From Deltaproteobacteria bacterium (lineage in GTDB: Bacteria > Desulfobacterota > Binatia > Binatales > Binataceae): a stretch of 64,000 nt of DNA. The translations under genes were made by a program, and so were the position numbers. The notes beneath the pieces were generated by a model. The model searched no databases. It saw only the letters and a program-made list of their open reading frames with translations, and had not been told where the DNA came from. The stretch spans positions 62,001 through 126,000 of the forward strand of contig JAKBMB010000011.1 in NCBI GenBank assembly GCA_021831785.1, given 5' to 3'. Numbering within the stretch: the first letter of the stretch is position 1; every line of letters begins with the position of its first letter. Of this stretch, positions 51,044 to 57,979 are shown piece after piece.

Positions 51044-51474
51044 AGAAGGGCGCGGCGTCCGGTGGGATTGCTCGCCTAGGCAGCGTCGGTGCGGGGTTGA
51101 CGGCGCTTTGTCTGAGCGTTTTTATTCCATTATCATGGGTTGGTGTGAATGCCGCGCGCGGCCAAGCGGCGGCGGGGACACCGGCGCAGAGCGGTGTCGG
51201 CTCGCCTGAGATTCTCGGCGTTGCTCTGGTTCTGGTGCCGGCATATGGGCGGGCGCCGCTGACGGTGGCGGTTAGCGCCCGCGTGAGCGGTGTGCAGCGC
51301 ATGGAGGATGCGGGCTATCATTGGAACTTCGGTGACGGCGACGCGCTGGTCGCCCCGCCCCAGGTGGTCACTCATACCTACCGGCAGCCGGGCTCCTACG
51401 TCGTAACGGCCATAGTAACCACGGCGGACGGCCGTTCGGCCAGCGGCAGCGCCGGTGTAATCGTTGCGCCGTAA
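51040..51474 (+). CDS. Secreted PKD-domain protein
   Basis: 144 residues. An N-terminal membrane or signal segment (VGAGLTALCLSVFIPLSWVG) ends around residue 45. The rest is one PKD/Ig-like domain: APLTVAVSARVSGVQRMEDAGYHWNFGDGDALVAPP is split by the signature WNFGDGD, then QVVTHTYRQPGSYVVTAIVT. PKD domains mediate protein or polysaccharide contact outside the cell. No catalytic domain is attached. Start chosen at the ATGA overlap. Confidence 0.8.
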   Translation: MKKGAASGGIARLGSVGAGLTALCLSVFIPLSWVGVNAARGQAAAGTPAQSGVGSPEILGVALVLVPAYGRAPLTVAVSARVSGVQRMEDAGYHWNFGDGDALVAPPQVVTHTYRQPGSYVVTAIVTTADGRSASGSAGVIVAP

Positions 51475-51536
51475 GGCGTCAGGTCACGTCGGTCTCTGTC
51501 TTGGAAGTTGTGCGTTGGGGGAGTTTGAAAGGGGCT

Positions 51537-52070
51537 ATGCGAGCGAGGTTAGAGCCTGGGTTCATAAAGCGAGTTGTACGTTTGGCAGGCGTTTTTGGGC
51601 TGATAGCCTTGAGCAGTGGGCTTATCGCGGGTTGTTTCGGCCAAGCAGCGCAGGAAAATCAACGAATACTGCAGCAGCAGCAGACTGAACTGGAGCAGAT
51701 GCAGCGCGATCTAGCGACTTTGCAAGCGCAGACAGGAGGCGTCAATCCAGCCCCGGTCCCCAGCGCGCCCGCCCCGAGCGCGCCCGGTGGCTGCGACTCG
51801 CAGTTGGCGAAGAGGGCTGCCGAACGGGGCGCGAGAGAGATGAAGGCCGGTGATCTCAAGCAAGCTTTGGGCTATTACCAGGACGCAGCCTCGGCGTGTC
51901 CAAGGAATGCGGAAACGGAGCTTAAGCTGGGCCAGGTCTATGAGGCGATGGGGCAGCGCGCCTTTGCCCGAGAGCATTATCGGCGCGCCGAGGTGCTGGC
52001 GGTCCAGAACAACCCCGAGCTTGCTGACCGCGCGCGAAAAGCACTGGCGCATCTCGAACCGCAGCAATAG
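51537..52070 (+). CDS. TPR-containing lipoprotein
   Basis: About 177 residues from ATG 51537 (a TTG at 51501 would add 12). The N-terminus has a hydrophobic stretch ending in the lipobox LIAGC, so it is a lipoprotein. A glutamine-rich coiled coil (ENQRILQQQQTELEQMQRDL) is followed by a proline/serine linker and tetratricopeptide repeats (KAGDLKQALGYYQDAASACP; AETELKLGQVYEAMGQRAFA then REHYRRAEVLA). Such proteins resemble YbgF/CpoB-like envelope scaffolds. The precise role is unknown. Confidence 0.75.
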   Translation: MRARLEPGFIKRVVRLAGVFGLIALSSGLIAGCFGQAAQENQRILQQQQTELEQMQRDLATLQAQTGGVNPAPVPSAPAPSAPGGCDSQLAKRAAERGAREMKAGDLKQALGYYQDAASACPRNAETELKLGQVYEAMGQRAFAREHYRRAEVLAVQNNPELADRARKALAHLEPQQ

Positions 52071-52294
52071 CGGCGGCGTGCGGCGCGTCGGTAAGTGATG
52101 GCCGCTGCGCATGCTTTGAGGGGTGGTTTGCCTGAGGCCGTAAGGGTTTGGCTGCGAGTGCTTGCTCGACGAGATGTCGTAATTTTAACCGAATAGGTCG
52201 TCTAATCGAGCCGTAAGGCGGCAAGGACATTCCGCTTTCGATTTGACCCAGAGCAACGGAGAACATCTGAGCGAGGAGAGAGGATGAGCATCCG

Positions 52295-53083
52295 ATGAGC
52301 CCTGCGAGCAAAGACCCGTTCAGCGTCGATGGCAAGGTGACGATTGTGACCGGCGGCGGTACCGGGATCGGCGCGGCGATCGCCGAGCAATTCGCCCTTC
52401 GCGGGGCGCCGGTGCTAATCGCCAGTCGCAAAGCCGAGCATCTGGAGCCCACGCGAGACAAGATTCGCAGCGCGGGCGGCAAATGCGAGATGCTGACCTG
52501 CGATGTCAGGGACTTACAGGCGTGTCAAACGATGGTTGGCGAGACGGTCAAGCACTTCGGCCGGCTTGACGTGCTGGTCAACAACCATGGCGCCGGTATC
52601 GCCGCACCCTCGTTGGAGCTCAGTCCGAACGCATGGCGGGCCGTGGTGGCAATAAACCTGGATGGCGTGTTTTTCTGTGCGAAGGCGGCGGCGAGCCGGT
52701 TCATGGAGCAAGAGACCGGCGGCTGCATAATTAATATCTCGTCGATTGCCGGTATCTCGGGGTCCTCTACGATGCCGTCGTACGGCGCTGCGAAGGCGGG
52801 TGTGGTGAACCTTACCAAGTCGCTGGCGGCGGAATGGGGCGCACAGGGGATTCGAGTTAACTGTATCGCGCCGGGACCGATCGACACCGAGGGCGCCGCG
52901 CCGCGGGTGTGGCCCAACGAGGCGGTCAAGCAGGCGGTGGCGCGCTCGCGCGCGTTGGGGCGTTTCGGGCGCGTCGAGGAAGTCGCCTTACCCTGTCTTT
53001 TCTTGGCTTCGGCGGCGGCCGCTTATGTCACCGGCGCGACGCTGGTAGTGGACGGCGGGGAGAGCCTGCGCCATGGGTTTTGA
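52295..53083 (+). CDS. Short-chain dehydrogenase/reductase
   Basis: 262 residues. The dinucleotide motif is TGGGTGIG (about 20-27), followed by DVRDLQ, NNHGAG, the catalytic serine in NISSIAG and the YGAAK active site (about 163-167). INCIAPGPIDT and GATLVVDGGE complete the classical SDR pattern. It most resembles 3-oxoacyl or 2,4-dienoyl-CoA reductases. With the two MaoC-fold genes downstream it suggests acyl-CoA oxidation or synthesis; the substrate is not readable from the sequence. Confidence 0.9.
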   Translation: MSPASKDPFSVDGKVTIVTGGGTGIGAAIAEQFALRGAPVLIASRKAEHLEPTRDKIRSAGGKCEMLTCDVRDLQACQTMVGETVKHFGRLDVLVNNHGAGIAAPSLELSPNAWRAVVAINLDGVFFCAKAAASRFMEQETGGCIINISSIAGISGSSTMPSYGAAKAGVVNLTKSLAAEWGAQGIRVNCIAPGPIDTEGAAPRVWPNEAVKQAVARSRALGRFGRVEEVALPCLFLASAAAAYVTGATLVVDGGESLRHGF

Positions 53084-53157
53084 GGGCCAGGTGGCCCGTC
53101 GGCCCGCGAGCGCATTGGTGCAGTACACAGCGCGTTATACCGATAGTGGAGGGTCCG

Positions 53158-53616
53158 ATGGCGGATAAAAGCGCGATAGACAAGAGCGGCAGACCATTTA
53201 AGATGCCTATCGAGTGGGGCAAGGTGCGCGAGTTCGCCCGCGCAATCAAGGATCCCAACCCTGCATACTTCGATCCCGAACCGGCGCGGCGCGAGTACGG
53301 CGGCGTGCCGATACCGGTCACCTTCCTGATGACCAGCGCCTTCTGGCAAGACGAGTACTCGATGCCGGCCGTGCAATTTGACCTCGGCCGGGTGCTGCAT
53401 GGCGAACAGGAATTTGAGCTACTCAAGCCAATCTATGTTGGCGACGTGCTTACCGGCGTTACGCGAGTCGCCGATGTCTACGATAAGGCGGGCAGCCGTG
53501 GCGGCACGATGACGTTTACCGTGCTGGAAACGACGTATACCAAGGAAAAGGGTGAGCGGGTGGCGATCTCGCGCTCGGTGATCCTTGAAACCGGCCAACC
53601 GGTCAAACCCGGTTGA
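53158..53616 (+). CDS. MaoC-like protein, FAS1-type N-terminal dehydratase half
   Basis: 152 residues. IEWGKVREFARAIKDPNPAY then FDPEPARREYGGVPIPVTFL matches the N-terminal dehydratase domain family (hot-dog fold) seen in the HadA/HadC subunits of (3R)-hydroxyacyl dehydratases, and LHGEQEFELLKPIYVGDVLT is the later strand. Such a domain lacks part of the catalytic site and works with a second MaoC protein, which is encoded 91 bases downstream. Together they probably form a hydratase for 3-hydroxyacyl-CoA/ACP. Confidence 0.85.
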   Translation: MADKSAIDKSGRPFKMPIEWGKVREFARAIKDPNPAYFDPEPARREYGGVPIPVTFLMTSAFWQDEYSMPAVQFDLGRVLHGEQEFELLKPIYVGDVLTGVTRVADVYDKAGSRGGTMTFTVLETTYTKEKGERVAISRSVILETGQPVKPG

Positions 53617-53706
53617 ACCAATTGCGGCGGCGAGCGCCGCGCGTTCCTTAGATGCTGCTCCGATCCGGCCGGGGCGATGCGGCCGGTGATTCGACGAGTA
53701 AGGATT

Positions 53707-54129
53707 ATGGGGCAAAAATTAAGATTTGACCAAGTTGCCGTCGGCGATGAAATTCCGGCTCTAACCGTGGAAAGTGTGTCGCGGATGGACTTCGTGCGTT
53801 ACGCGGGCGCGTCCGGCGACTTCGTTCCGTTGCACTACGATCAAACCTTTGTCGAAGCAGTCGGCATCCCGACCGTCTTCGCTCAGGGGATGTTCACGGC
53901 TGGTCTTTTGTCGCGATGTCTAACCGACTACGCCGGCGTCGGACAGGTACGGCGCTTCAGAGTGCGCTTTACCACCCGCGTATGGCCCGGAGATACGGTT
54001 ACCTGCCGCGGCAAAATAACCAAGAAGTACCAGGAGCAGGGGGAAAACCGAATCGACGGGGAGCTCGAAGCGACAAATCAAAAGGGAGAGGTTGCCGTCA
54101 AGGGCTCGTTTGTCGCTGCGGTCGGGTAA
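53707..54129 (+). CDS. MaoC-like hydratase (HadB-like)
   Basis: 140 residues from ATG 53707 (30 more residues possible from 53677). It holds YAGASGDFVPLHYDQTFVEAVGIPTVFAQGMF, read as the hydratase motif YAxxSGDxxPxHxD (about 32-46) with the catalytic aspartate and histidine, then LRRFRVRFTTRVWPGDTVTC-like text (VRRFRVRFTTRVWPGDTVTC). It is the catalytic partner of the preceding MaoC-type gene and probably hydrates 2-enoyl-CoA or dehydrates 3-hydroxyacyl thioesters. Confidence 0.87.
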   Translation: MGQKLRFDQVAVGDEIPALTVESVSRMDFVRYAGASGDFVPLHYDQTFVEAVGIPTVFAQGMFTAGLLSRCLTDYAGVGQVRRFRVRFTTRVWPGDTVTCRGKITKKYQEQGENRIDGELEATNQKGEVAVKGSFVAAVG

Positions 54130-54715
54130 TTATCCGTCGGTGTCGGGCAGCCTCCGATTCATCGGCGAGCGCCCCGGCGAATTACCAGATCTCGCCGGAG
54201 AACGCCCGCAAAACGGTCGCGTCGCCGGTATCGACCCTTACAAAGCGACGCAATTGACCGCCTTGTTACCCGCTGGAACCTCCCCCGAGAAAAACCACTA
54301 ACAACCCTTGCATTATGGGGGACGGATTAGCTATATGCCCTATCCTGCCCGCCGCGCCGACGTCAAAGCAGAAATGCCCATTCAGACGAGGCGAGACGTT
54401 TGAATCTGCGCAAGACCCGAACGAGGTAGAGCGGAGATTCGTCTCGGTTCCGTCGAGAAGGGCCTTTAGGGAAGCGTAGCTTAGTGGGCCGGGCGATCGG
54501 CCCCGCCGGGGACCCGATCTGGTATGCTGCACTGTCCGAAAGCTCGCGCGTGGTCCGGCCTTCGTCGCCTTCGCTGCCCAATTGCCCGGATCCAGCACGA
54601 ATACGGGTTTGATTGTTGCGTATGTGGTCCTTTAATGGTACTTAAATTGGGTTTAATAAACGGGCGCACGGGCGTCGAGGCCACGTGAGCCATTAACGCA
54701 AAGGGGGTCAAGTGC
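54130..54715. other. Intergenic gap without a supported gene
   Basis: About 585 bases. Several open frames exist on both strands, but none has a convincing start, composition or domain; the 110-codon minus frame at 54266-54598 is arginine/serine-rich and looks like a shadow. AT-rich sequence just before 54716 (TTTAATGGTACTTAAATTGG and TTTAATAAAC) may hold the promoter of the next gene. Confidence 0.4.
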
Positions 54716-55024
54716 ATGAAGACTGCTAGAGCTGGACGACTTGCGGCGGTGCTGCTTTCGTTGGCAATTGCCGGCGCTTCCGGCGTGTCGGCTTGGGCGC
54801 AGGAAAACGCGATGCAGAAGGAGCAAGCGGAGGCCATGGCGGCCAAGACTAAGAAGCTGATCGATAAGGCAGCCAAAGACGGCAATCGCAAGCGCTATGT
54901 AAAGCACGCGAGGGCGCTCTATGCGGCCGGCGAGGATGCGATGAAAGACGGTGACTACGACACCGCCATAGGCATCTTCCATGAAGCCGATCACGTGGCG
55001 CGCGAGGCTTGGCTCCCCTTCTAG
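54716..55024 (+). CDS. Small secreted helical protein
   Basis: 102 residues with a clear signal peptide (RLAAVLLSLAIAGASGVSAWA, cleavage near residue 28) and an AAGGGGGT ribosome-binding site. The mature ~74 residues are charged and helical: EQAEAMAAKTKKLIDKAAKD then YVKHARALYAAGEDAMKDGD and DTAIGIFHEADHVARE. The helix-turn-helix repeats resemble a small tetratricopeptide-like or CAP-like fold, yet I recognise no family. Probably periplasmic. Confidence 0.65.
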   Translation: MKTARAGRLAAVLLSLAIAGASGVSAWAQENAMQKEQAEAMAAKTKKLIDKAAKDGNRKRYVKHARALYAAGEDAMKDGDYDTAIGIFHEADHVAREAWLPF

Positions 55025-55495
55025 GTAAGGGCTCGATTGGATGAATCTGACGCGCCCCGTGGCGACGGCGCGTCTTGGCAAGGGCGGGAAAATCGCCGGT
55101 CGGCGGGGCCTTGGGCTGCAGCCGTGGTTATCAAGGGGCAGCCGGCTTAGCTGCACCTGAAGGCCAGGCACGGCTAGAGCTAACGTAGTTTCGCCGCAGT
55201 TGCCGGGGCGCCGCCGTCGGCGTGTTGAGCGGGCGGATGCATGGGAACGACGGCTTGACGCGTAGAAAGAAATAACGCCGCCCAGCTTTGGCCTGCCGAT
55301 CGGTATGGAGCGCTGCGGGGCAATAGCTGGCGTTTTAAGCTCGCCGATAAGGAGTGGGGATTAGAGCTTCCTCACAAGAGCCGGTTTTTGGCGGACCCCG
55401 CAGAACGTAAGCGTGATGTTCTAGAGTCCGTTTTTGAGATTTCGGCTTCGCAAGTGCTACCTTGCGGGGCTACCGTTTCCTTCTTCCATTTATTG

Positions 55496-55533
55496 ACGGC
55501 GCGTTGCAGACCGTCCGGTCTGCAACGCGCCGT
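55496..55533. repeat. Perfect palindrome with 18-base arms upstream of rimP
   Basis: ACGGCGCGTTGCAGACCG (55496-55513) is the exact reverse complement of 55516-55533, with only TC between; folded, the loop would be GTCC on a 17-pair stem. No T-run follows on either strand, so it is not an intrinsic terminator by rule. It could be a transcription-blocking structure, a recombination or protein-binding site, or the remains of a mobile repeat. Confidence 0.75.
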
Positions 55534-55589
55534 GTTGGCGAAACGCATGGCCAAGGCGCGCCACCCGGCATCGCGCGCGGATGGTCAAC

Positions 55590-55618
55590 TTGAAAGATTG
55601 TTTCATTTAAGTTAACGT
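55590..55618 (+). promoter_or_regulatory. Possible promoter of the rimP-nusA-infB operon
   Basis: TTGAAA (55590-55595, five of six consensus bases), a 17-base spacer and TAACGT (55613-55618, only three of six). It would start RNA just before the leader hairpin. The -10 is poor, so this is a weak candidate. Confidence 0.3.
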
Positions 55619-55630
55619 AAAGAAGTAAGG

Positions 55631-55651
55631 TGGGCTTCGGGCCCATTTTTT
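55631..55651 (+). terminator. rimP leader hairpin followed by a T-run
   Basis: TGGGC-ttcgg-GCCCA (55631-55645) followed by TTTTTT (55646-55651), ending 12 bases before the rimP GTG. The same hairpin-plus-T-run is found immediately before rimP in many Proteobacteria (the rimP-leader motif) and is thought to attenuate the nusA-infB operon; NusA itself could set the read-through. Simple termination of an upstream transcript is the alternative. Confidence 0.7.
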
Positions 55652-55663
55652 GTTGGCGCGACC

Positions 55664-56152
55664 GTGTCTGCGATAGTGGTACAGCTTGAGCCGATGGCGC
55701 ATAGAGTGGCCGAATTGCTTGAGCCTCACATCGAGCGCCAGGGTTTCGAATTGGTGTGGATCGAATGCAAGAGGTCCTCTAAAGGAGGGTTTTTGCGGCT
55801 TTCGATTGACCGGCCGGGCGGTGGGATCACGCTGGACGAGCTGGAGAGCGTCAGCCGCGTGCTTGACGGGATGTTGGACGTCTATGACCCCCTCGAGGGC
55901 AGTTACGTGTTGGAGGTCTCGTCGCCCGGCGTTGATCGCCCGCTCTCGCGGCTGGGCGACTTCGAGGCTTCTCGGGGTCAGCGGGTGAGAATCTATGTAC
56001 GGGCGCCGCGCGGCGGCCAGAAGACGTTTTTGGGACCGCTTGCGGCGGTGAGCCCCGAGGCCATTGAAATTGACGATGAGTTTAGCCGGCAGCGGCAAAG
56101 GGTTGAGTTCAGCGAAATCAAGGCGGCTAACCGCGAATACGAGTTCGAATAA
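55664..56152 (+). CDS. rimP: Ribosome maturation factor RimP
   Basis: 162 residues from GTG 55664. RVAELLEPHIERQGFELVWI, LRLSIDRPGGGITLDELESV and SRVLDGMLDVYDPLEGSYVLEVSSPGVDRPL (here split as VLEVSSPGVDRPL) are the family signatures, with a C-terminal SH3-like part (IEIDDEFSRQRQRVEFSEIK). RimP binds the 30S subunit during assembly. First gene of the conserved cluster. Confidence 0.95.
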   Translation: MSAIVVQLEPMAHRVAELLEPHIERQGFELVWIECKRSSKGGFLRLSIDRPGGGITLDELESVSRVLDGMLDVYDPLEGSYVLEVSSPGVDRPLSRLGDFEASRGQRVRIYVRAPRGGQKTFLGPLAAVSPEAIEIDDEFSRQRQRVEFSEIKAANREYEFE

Positions 56153-56285
56153 TTAGAAATAATTATTATTGATCGCGGCCGAACGGCTGCCGGACAGGCA
56201 CGGCGGGAAAGGTCTTGAAACGTAGGGCTGTCAAGGGCGATGCGGATTGCGCAGCGAACGACTCCCGCGAGTCTGAGGAGACGCG

Positions 56286-57692
56286 ATGCAAATCGATCTG
56301 AGCCGCGTTATCGATCAGGTCTCGAAAGAGAAGGGTATCGAAAGGACGATCGTCGTCAAAGCGATCGAGGAGATGATGCTGTCGGCGGCCAAGCGGACGT
56401 TTGGCGCCGATCGTCGTTTTGAGGCTCGCTTCAACCCGGAACTGGGCGAGGTCGAGTTGTTCGAGATTAAGGACGTGGTCGCGGCGGTGGCGAACCCGGC
56501 CTTCGAAATCGAGCTCGGCGCGGCGCAAGCCAGCTATGACGCGGAAGCCCGGGTGGGCGATCAAATCCTCATCAAGCTGGATACCGCGGCGATGGGCCGA
56601 ATCGCCGCGCAGGCTGCCAAGCAGAACCTTATCCAACACATACGCGACGCCGAACGTAAGCAGATTTACGGCGAGTTCAAGGACCGCAAAGGCGAAGTAA
56701 CCTCGGGAATCGTACAGCGCTTCGAGCGCAAGAACATCATCGTAAACCTGGGCCGGACCGAAGCGGTGTTGCCCGAGAAAGAGCAGATTCCACACGAGCG
56801 TTATCGGCAAGGAGACCGAATCCGCGCGCTAATTCTAGACGTTCAGCTTACCGAGCGCGACTTGGTAATCGTGCTTTCGCGCACGGCCGAGGAATTTCTG
56901 CGCAAGCTGTTTGAGCAGGAGGTGCCGGAGGTCTATGAAGGAATTGTCGAGATTCGCCAATGCGCGCGAGAACCCGGAGCACGGGCCAAGGTCGCGGTTT
57001 ATTCCAAGGACTCGGACGTCGACCCGGTTGGCGCGTGCGTAGGGATGAAGGGCACGCGTGTGCAGGCAATCGTTCAAGAGCTGCGCGGAGAAAAAATTGA
57101 CATTGTGCCGTGGGCCGAAGACCAGGCCGAGTTGGTATGTCGCGCTCTGGCGCCGGCCAAGGTCTCGAAGGTCATCCTGGACGAAGAAGAACGCTCGATG
57201 GAGGTGATCGTGCCGGACGACCAGCTTTCGCTTGCGATCGGCAAACGCGGGCAGAACGTACGTCTGGCCCATCGCTTGACCGGCTGGAAGCTCGAGGTCC
57301 GCGGCGACTCGGAGGCGGAAGAGGAAGCCCGCGCGGCGCGAGCCTCGCTTAACGCGATTCAGGGCGTCGGCGAGATTAACGCCGAATTGCTCTACCAGTG
57401 GGGTTTGCGCTCCGCCGAGCAACTGGCTGAGACCGAGGAGGAGACGGTCGAGATTGAGGGAATCAGCCCGGAGCGCGCGCACCAGCTAATCCAGGCCGCG
57501 CGCGCTCACGTCGAGAAAAAGCAGAAAGTCCTGCAACAGGCGGCTGAGCAGGCCGTTTCGGCGGTCTCGCCTTCCGAGGCGCAGGAGGCCGCCTCGCCGG
57601 CGCAGGCTCCCGATGTGGAGGAAGCCGCCGACAGCCCGGCGGTGAACCTAAGCCCGAGTGAGACAAGCGCCGACGCCGAGGTCAAATCGTAA
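56286..57692 (+). CDS. nusA: Transcription termination/antitermination factor NusA
   Basis: 468 residues. N-terminal RNA-polymerase-binding domain (VIDQVSKEKGIERTIVVKAI), S1 domain (about 135-200: EVTSGIVQRFERKNIIVNLG then RTEAVLPEKEQIPHE), KH1 and KH2 (DPVGACVGMKGTRVQAIVQE then LRGEKIDIVPW; LSLAIGKRGQNVRLAHRLTG), and a helix-hairpin-helix repeat near 355-405 (IQGVGEINAELLYQWGLRSA). The last ~60 residues are an acidic alanine-rich tail. It overlaps ylxR by 35 bases. Confidence 0.96.
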   Translation: MQIDLSRVIDQVSKEKGIERTIVVKAIEEMMLSAAKRTFGADRRFEARFNPELGEVELFEIKDVVAAVANPAFEIELGAAQASYDAEARVGDQILIKLDTAAMGRIAAQAAKQNLIQHIRDAERKQIYGEFKDRKGEVTSGIVQRFERKNIIVNLGRTEAVLPEKEQIPHERYRQGDRIRALILDVQLTERDLVIVLSRTAEEFLRKLFEQEVPEVYEGIVEIRQCAREPGARAKVAVYSKDSDVDPVGACVGMKGTRVQAIVQELRGEKIDIVPWAEDQAELVCRALAPAKVSKVILDEEERSMEVIVPDDQLSLAIGKRGQNVRLAHRLTGWKLEVRGDSEAEEEARAARASLNAIQGVGEINAELLYQWGLRSAEQLAETEEETVEIEGISPERAHQLIQAARAHVEKKQKVLQQAAEQAVSAVSPSEAQEAASPAQAPDVEEAADSPAVNLSPSETSADAEVKS

Positions 57693-57969
57693 GCCGATTC
57701 GCACCTGCCTCGGGTGCCGCGAAACCGATCTCAAGTCGGCGCTGGTGCGCTTTGTCGCGGACGCCGGAAGTGCGCACATCGCCGCCGCCGCCCAACTTAG
57801 CGGCCGCGGCGGTTATCTACATCCGCGAAGGCGATGCGTCGGGCTTTTCGTTGCGGCCAAGCGCAAAACCTTCGTCTCGCTCAGGCAAGGCCTGAGCCGC
57901 GCCGAGCGGCAGGCGCTTGCGGAGAAGCTCGAACATCTGGTTAGCTTGTCAGACAAGGGTCAAAGTTAA
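57658..57969 (+). CDS. ylxR: YlxR-family RNA-binding protein (DUF448)
   Basis: 103 residues from GTG 57658, inside the end of nusA. The signature [20 protein letters not shown] then RFVADAG and [20 protein letters not shown] matches YlxR (RTCxxCRxxxxKxxLxRxV...GRGaYxc....c...A). YlxR sits between nusA and infB in most bacteria and may act as an RNA-binding regulator. A later in-frame start is possible. Confidence 0.9.
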   Translation: MRQAPTPRSNRKPIRTCLGCRETDLKSALVRFVADAGSAHIAAAAQLSGRGGYLHPRRRCVGLFVAAKRKTFVSLRQGLSRAERQALAEKLEHLVSLSDKGQS

Positions 57970-57979
57970 GTTAACGACA

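Larger units (their letters stand above)
55025..55663. other. Intergenic gap upstream of rimP
   Basis: About 640 bases without a supported gene. It holds a perfect 18-base palindrome (55496-55533), a possible promoter (55590-55618) and the rimP leader hairpin (55631-55651), listed separately. The first 470 bases show nothing that I recognise, and no tRNA. Confidence 0.5.

Noticed and set aside
54266-54598. 110-codon minus-strand frame in the gap before the small secreted protein
   Set aside because: No ribosome-binding site, no domain, and a composition typical of antisense GC-rich frames.
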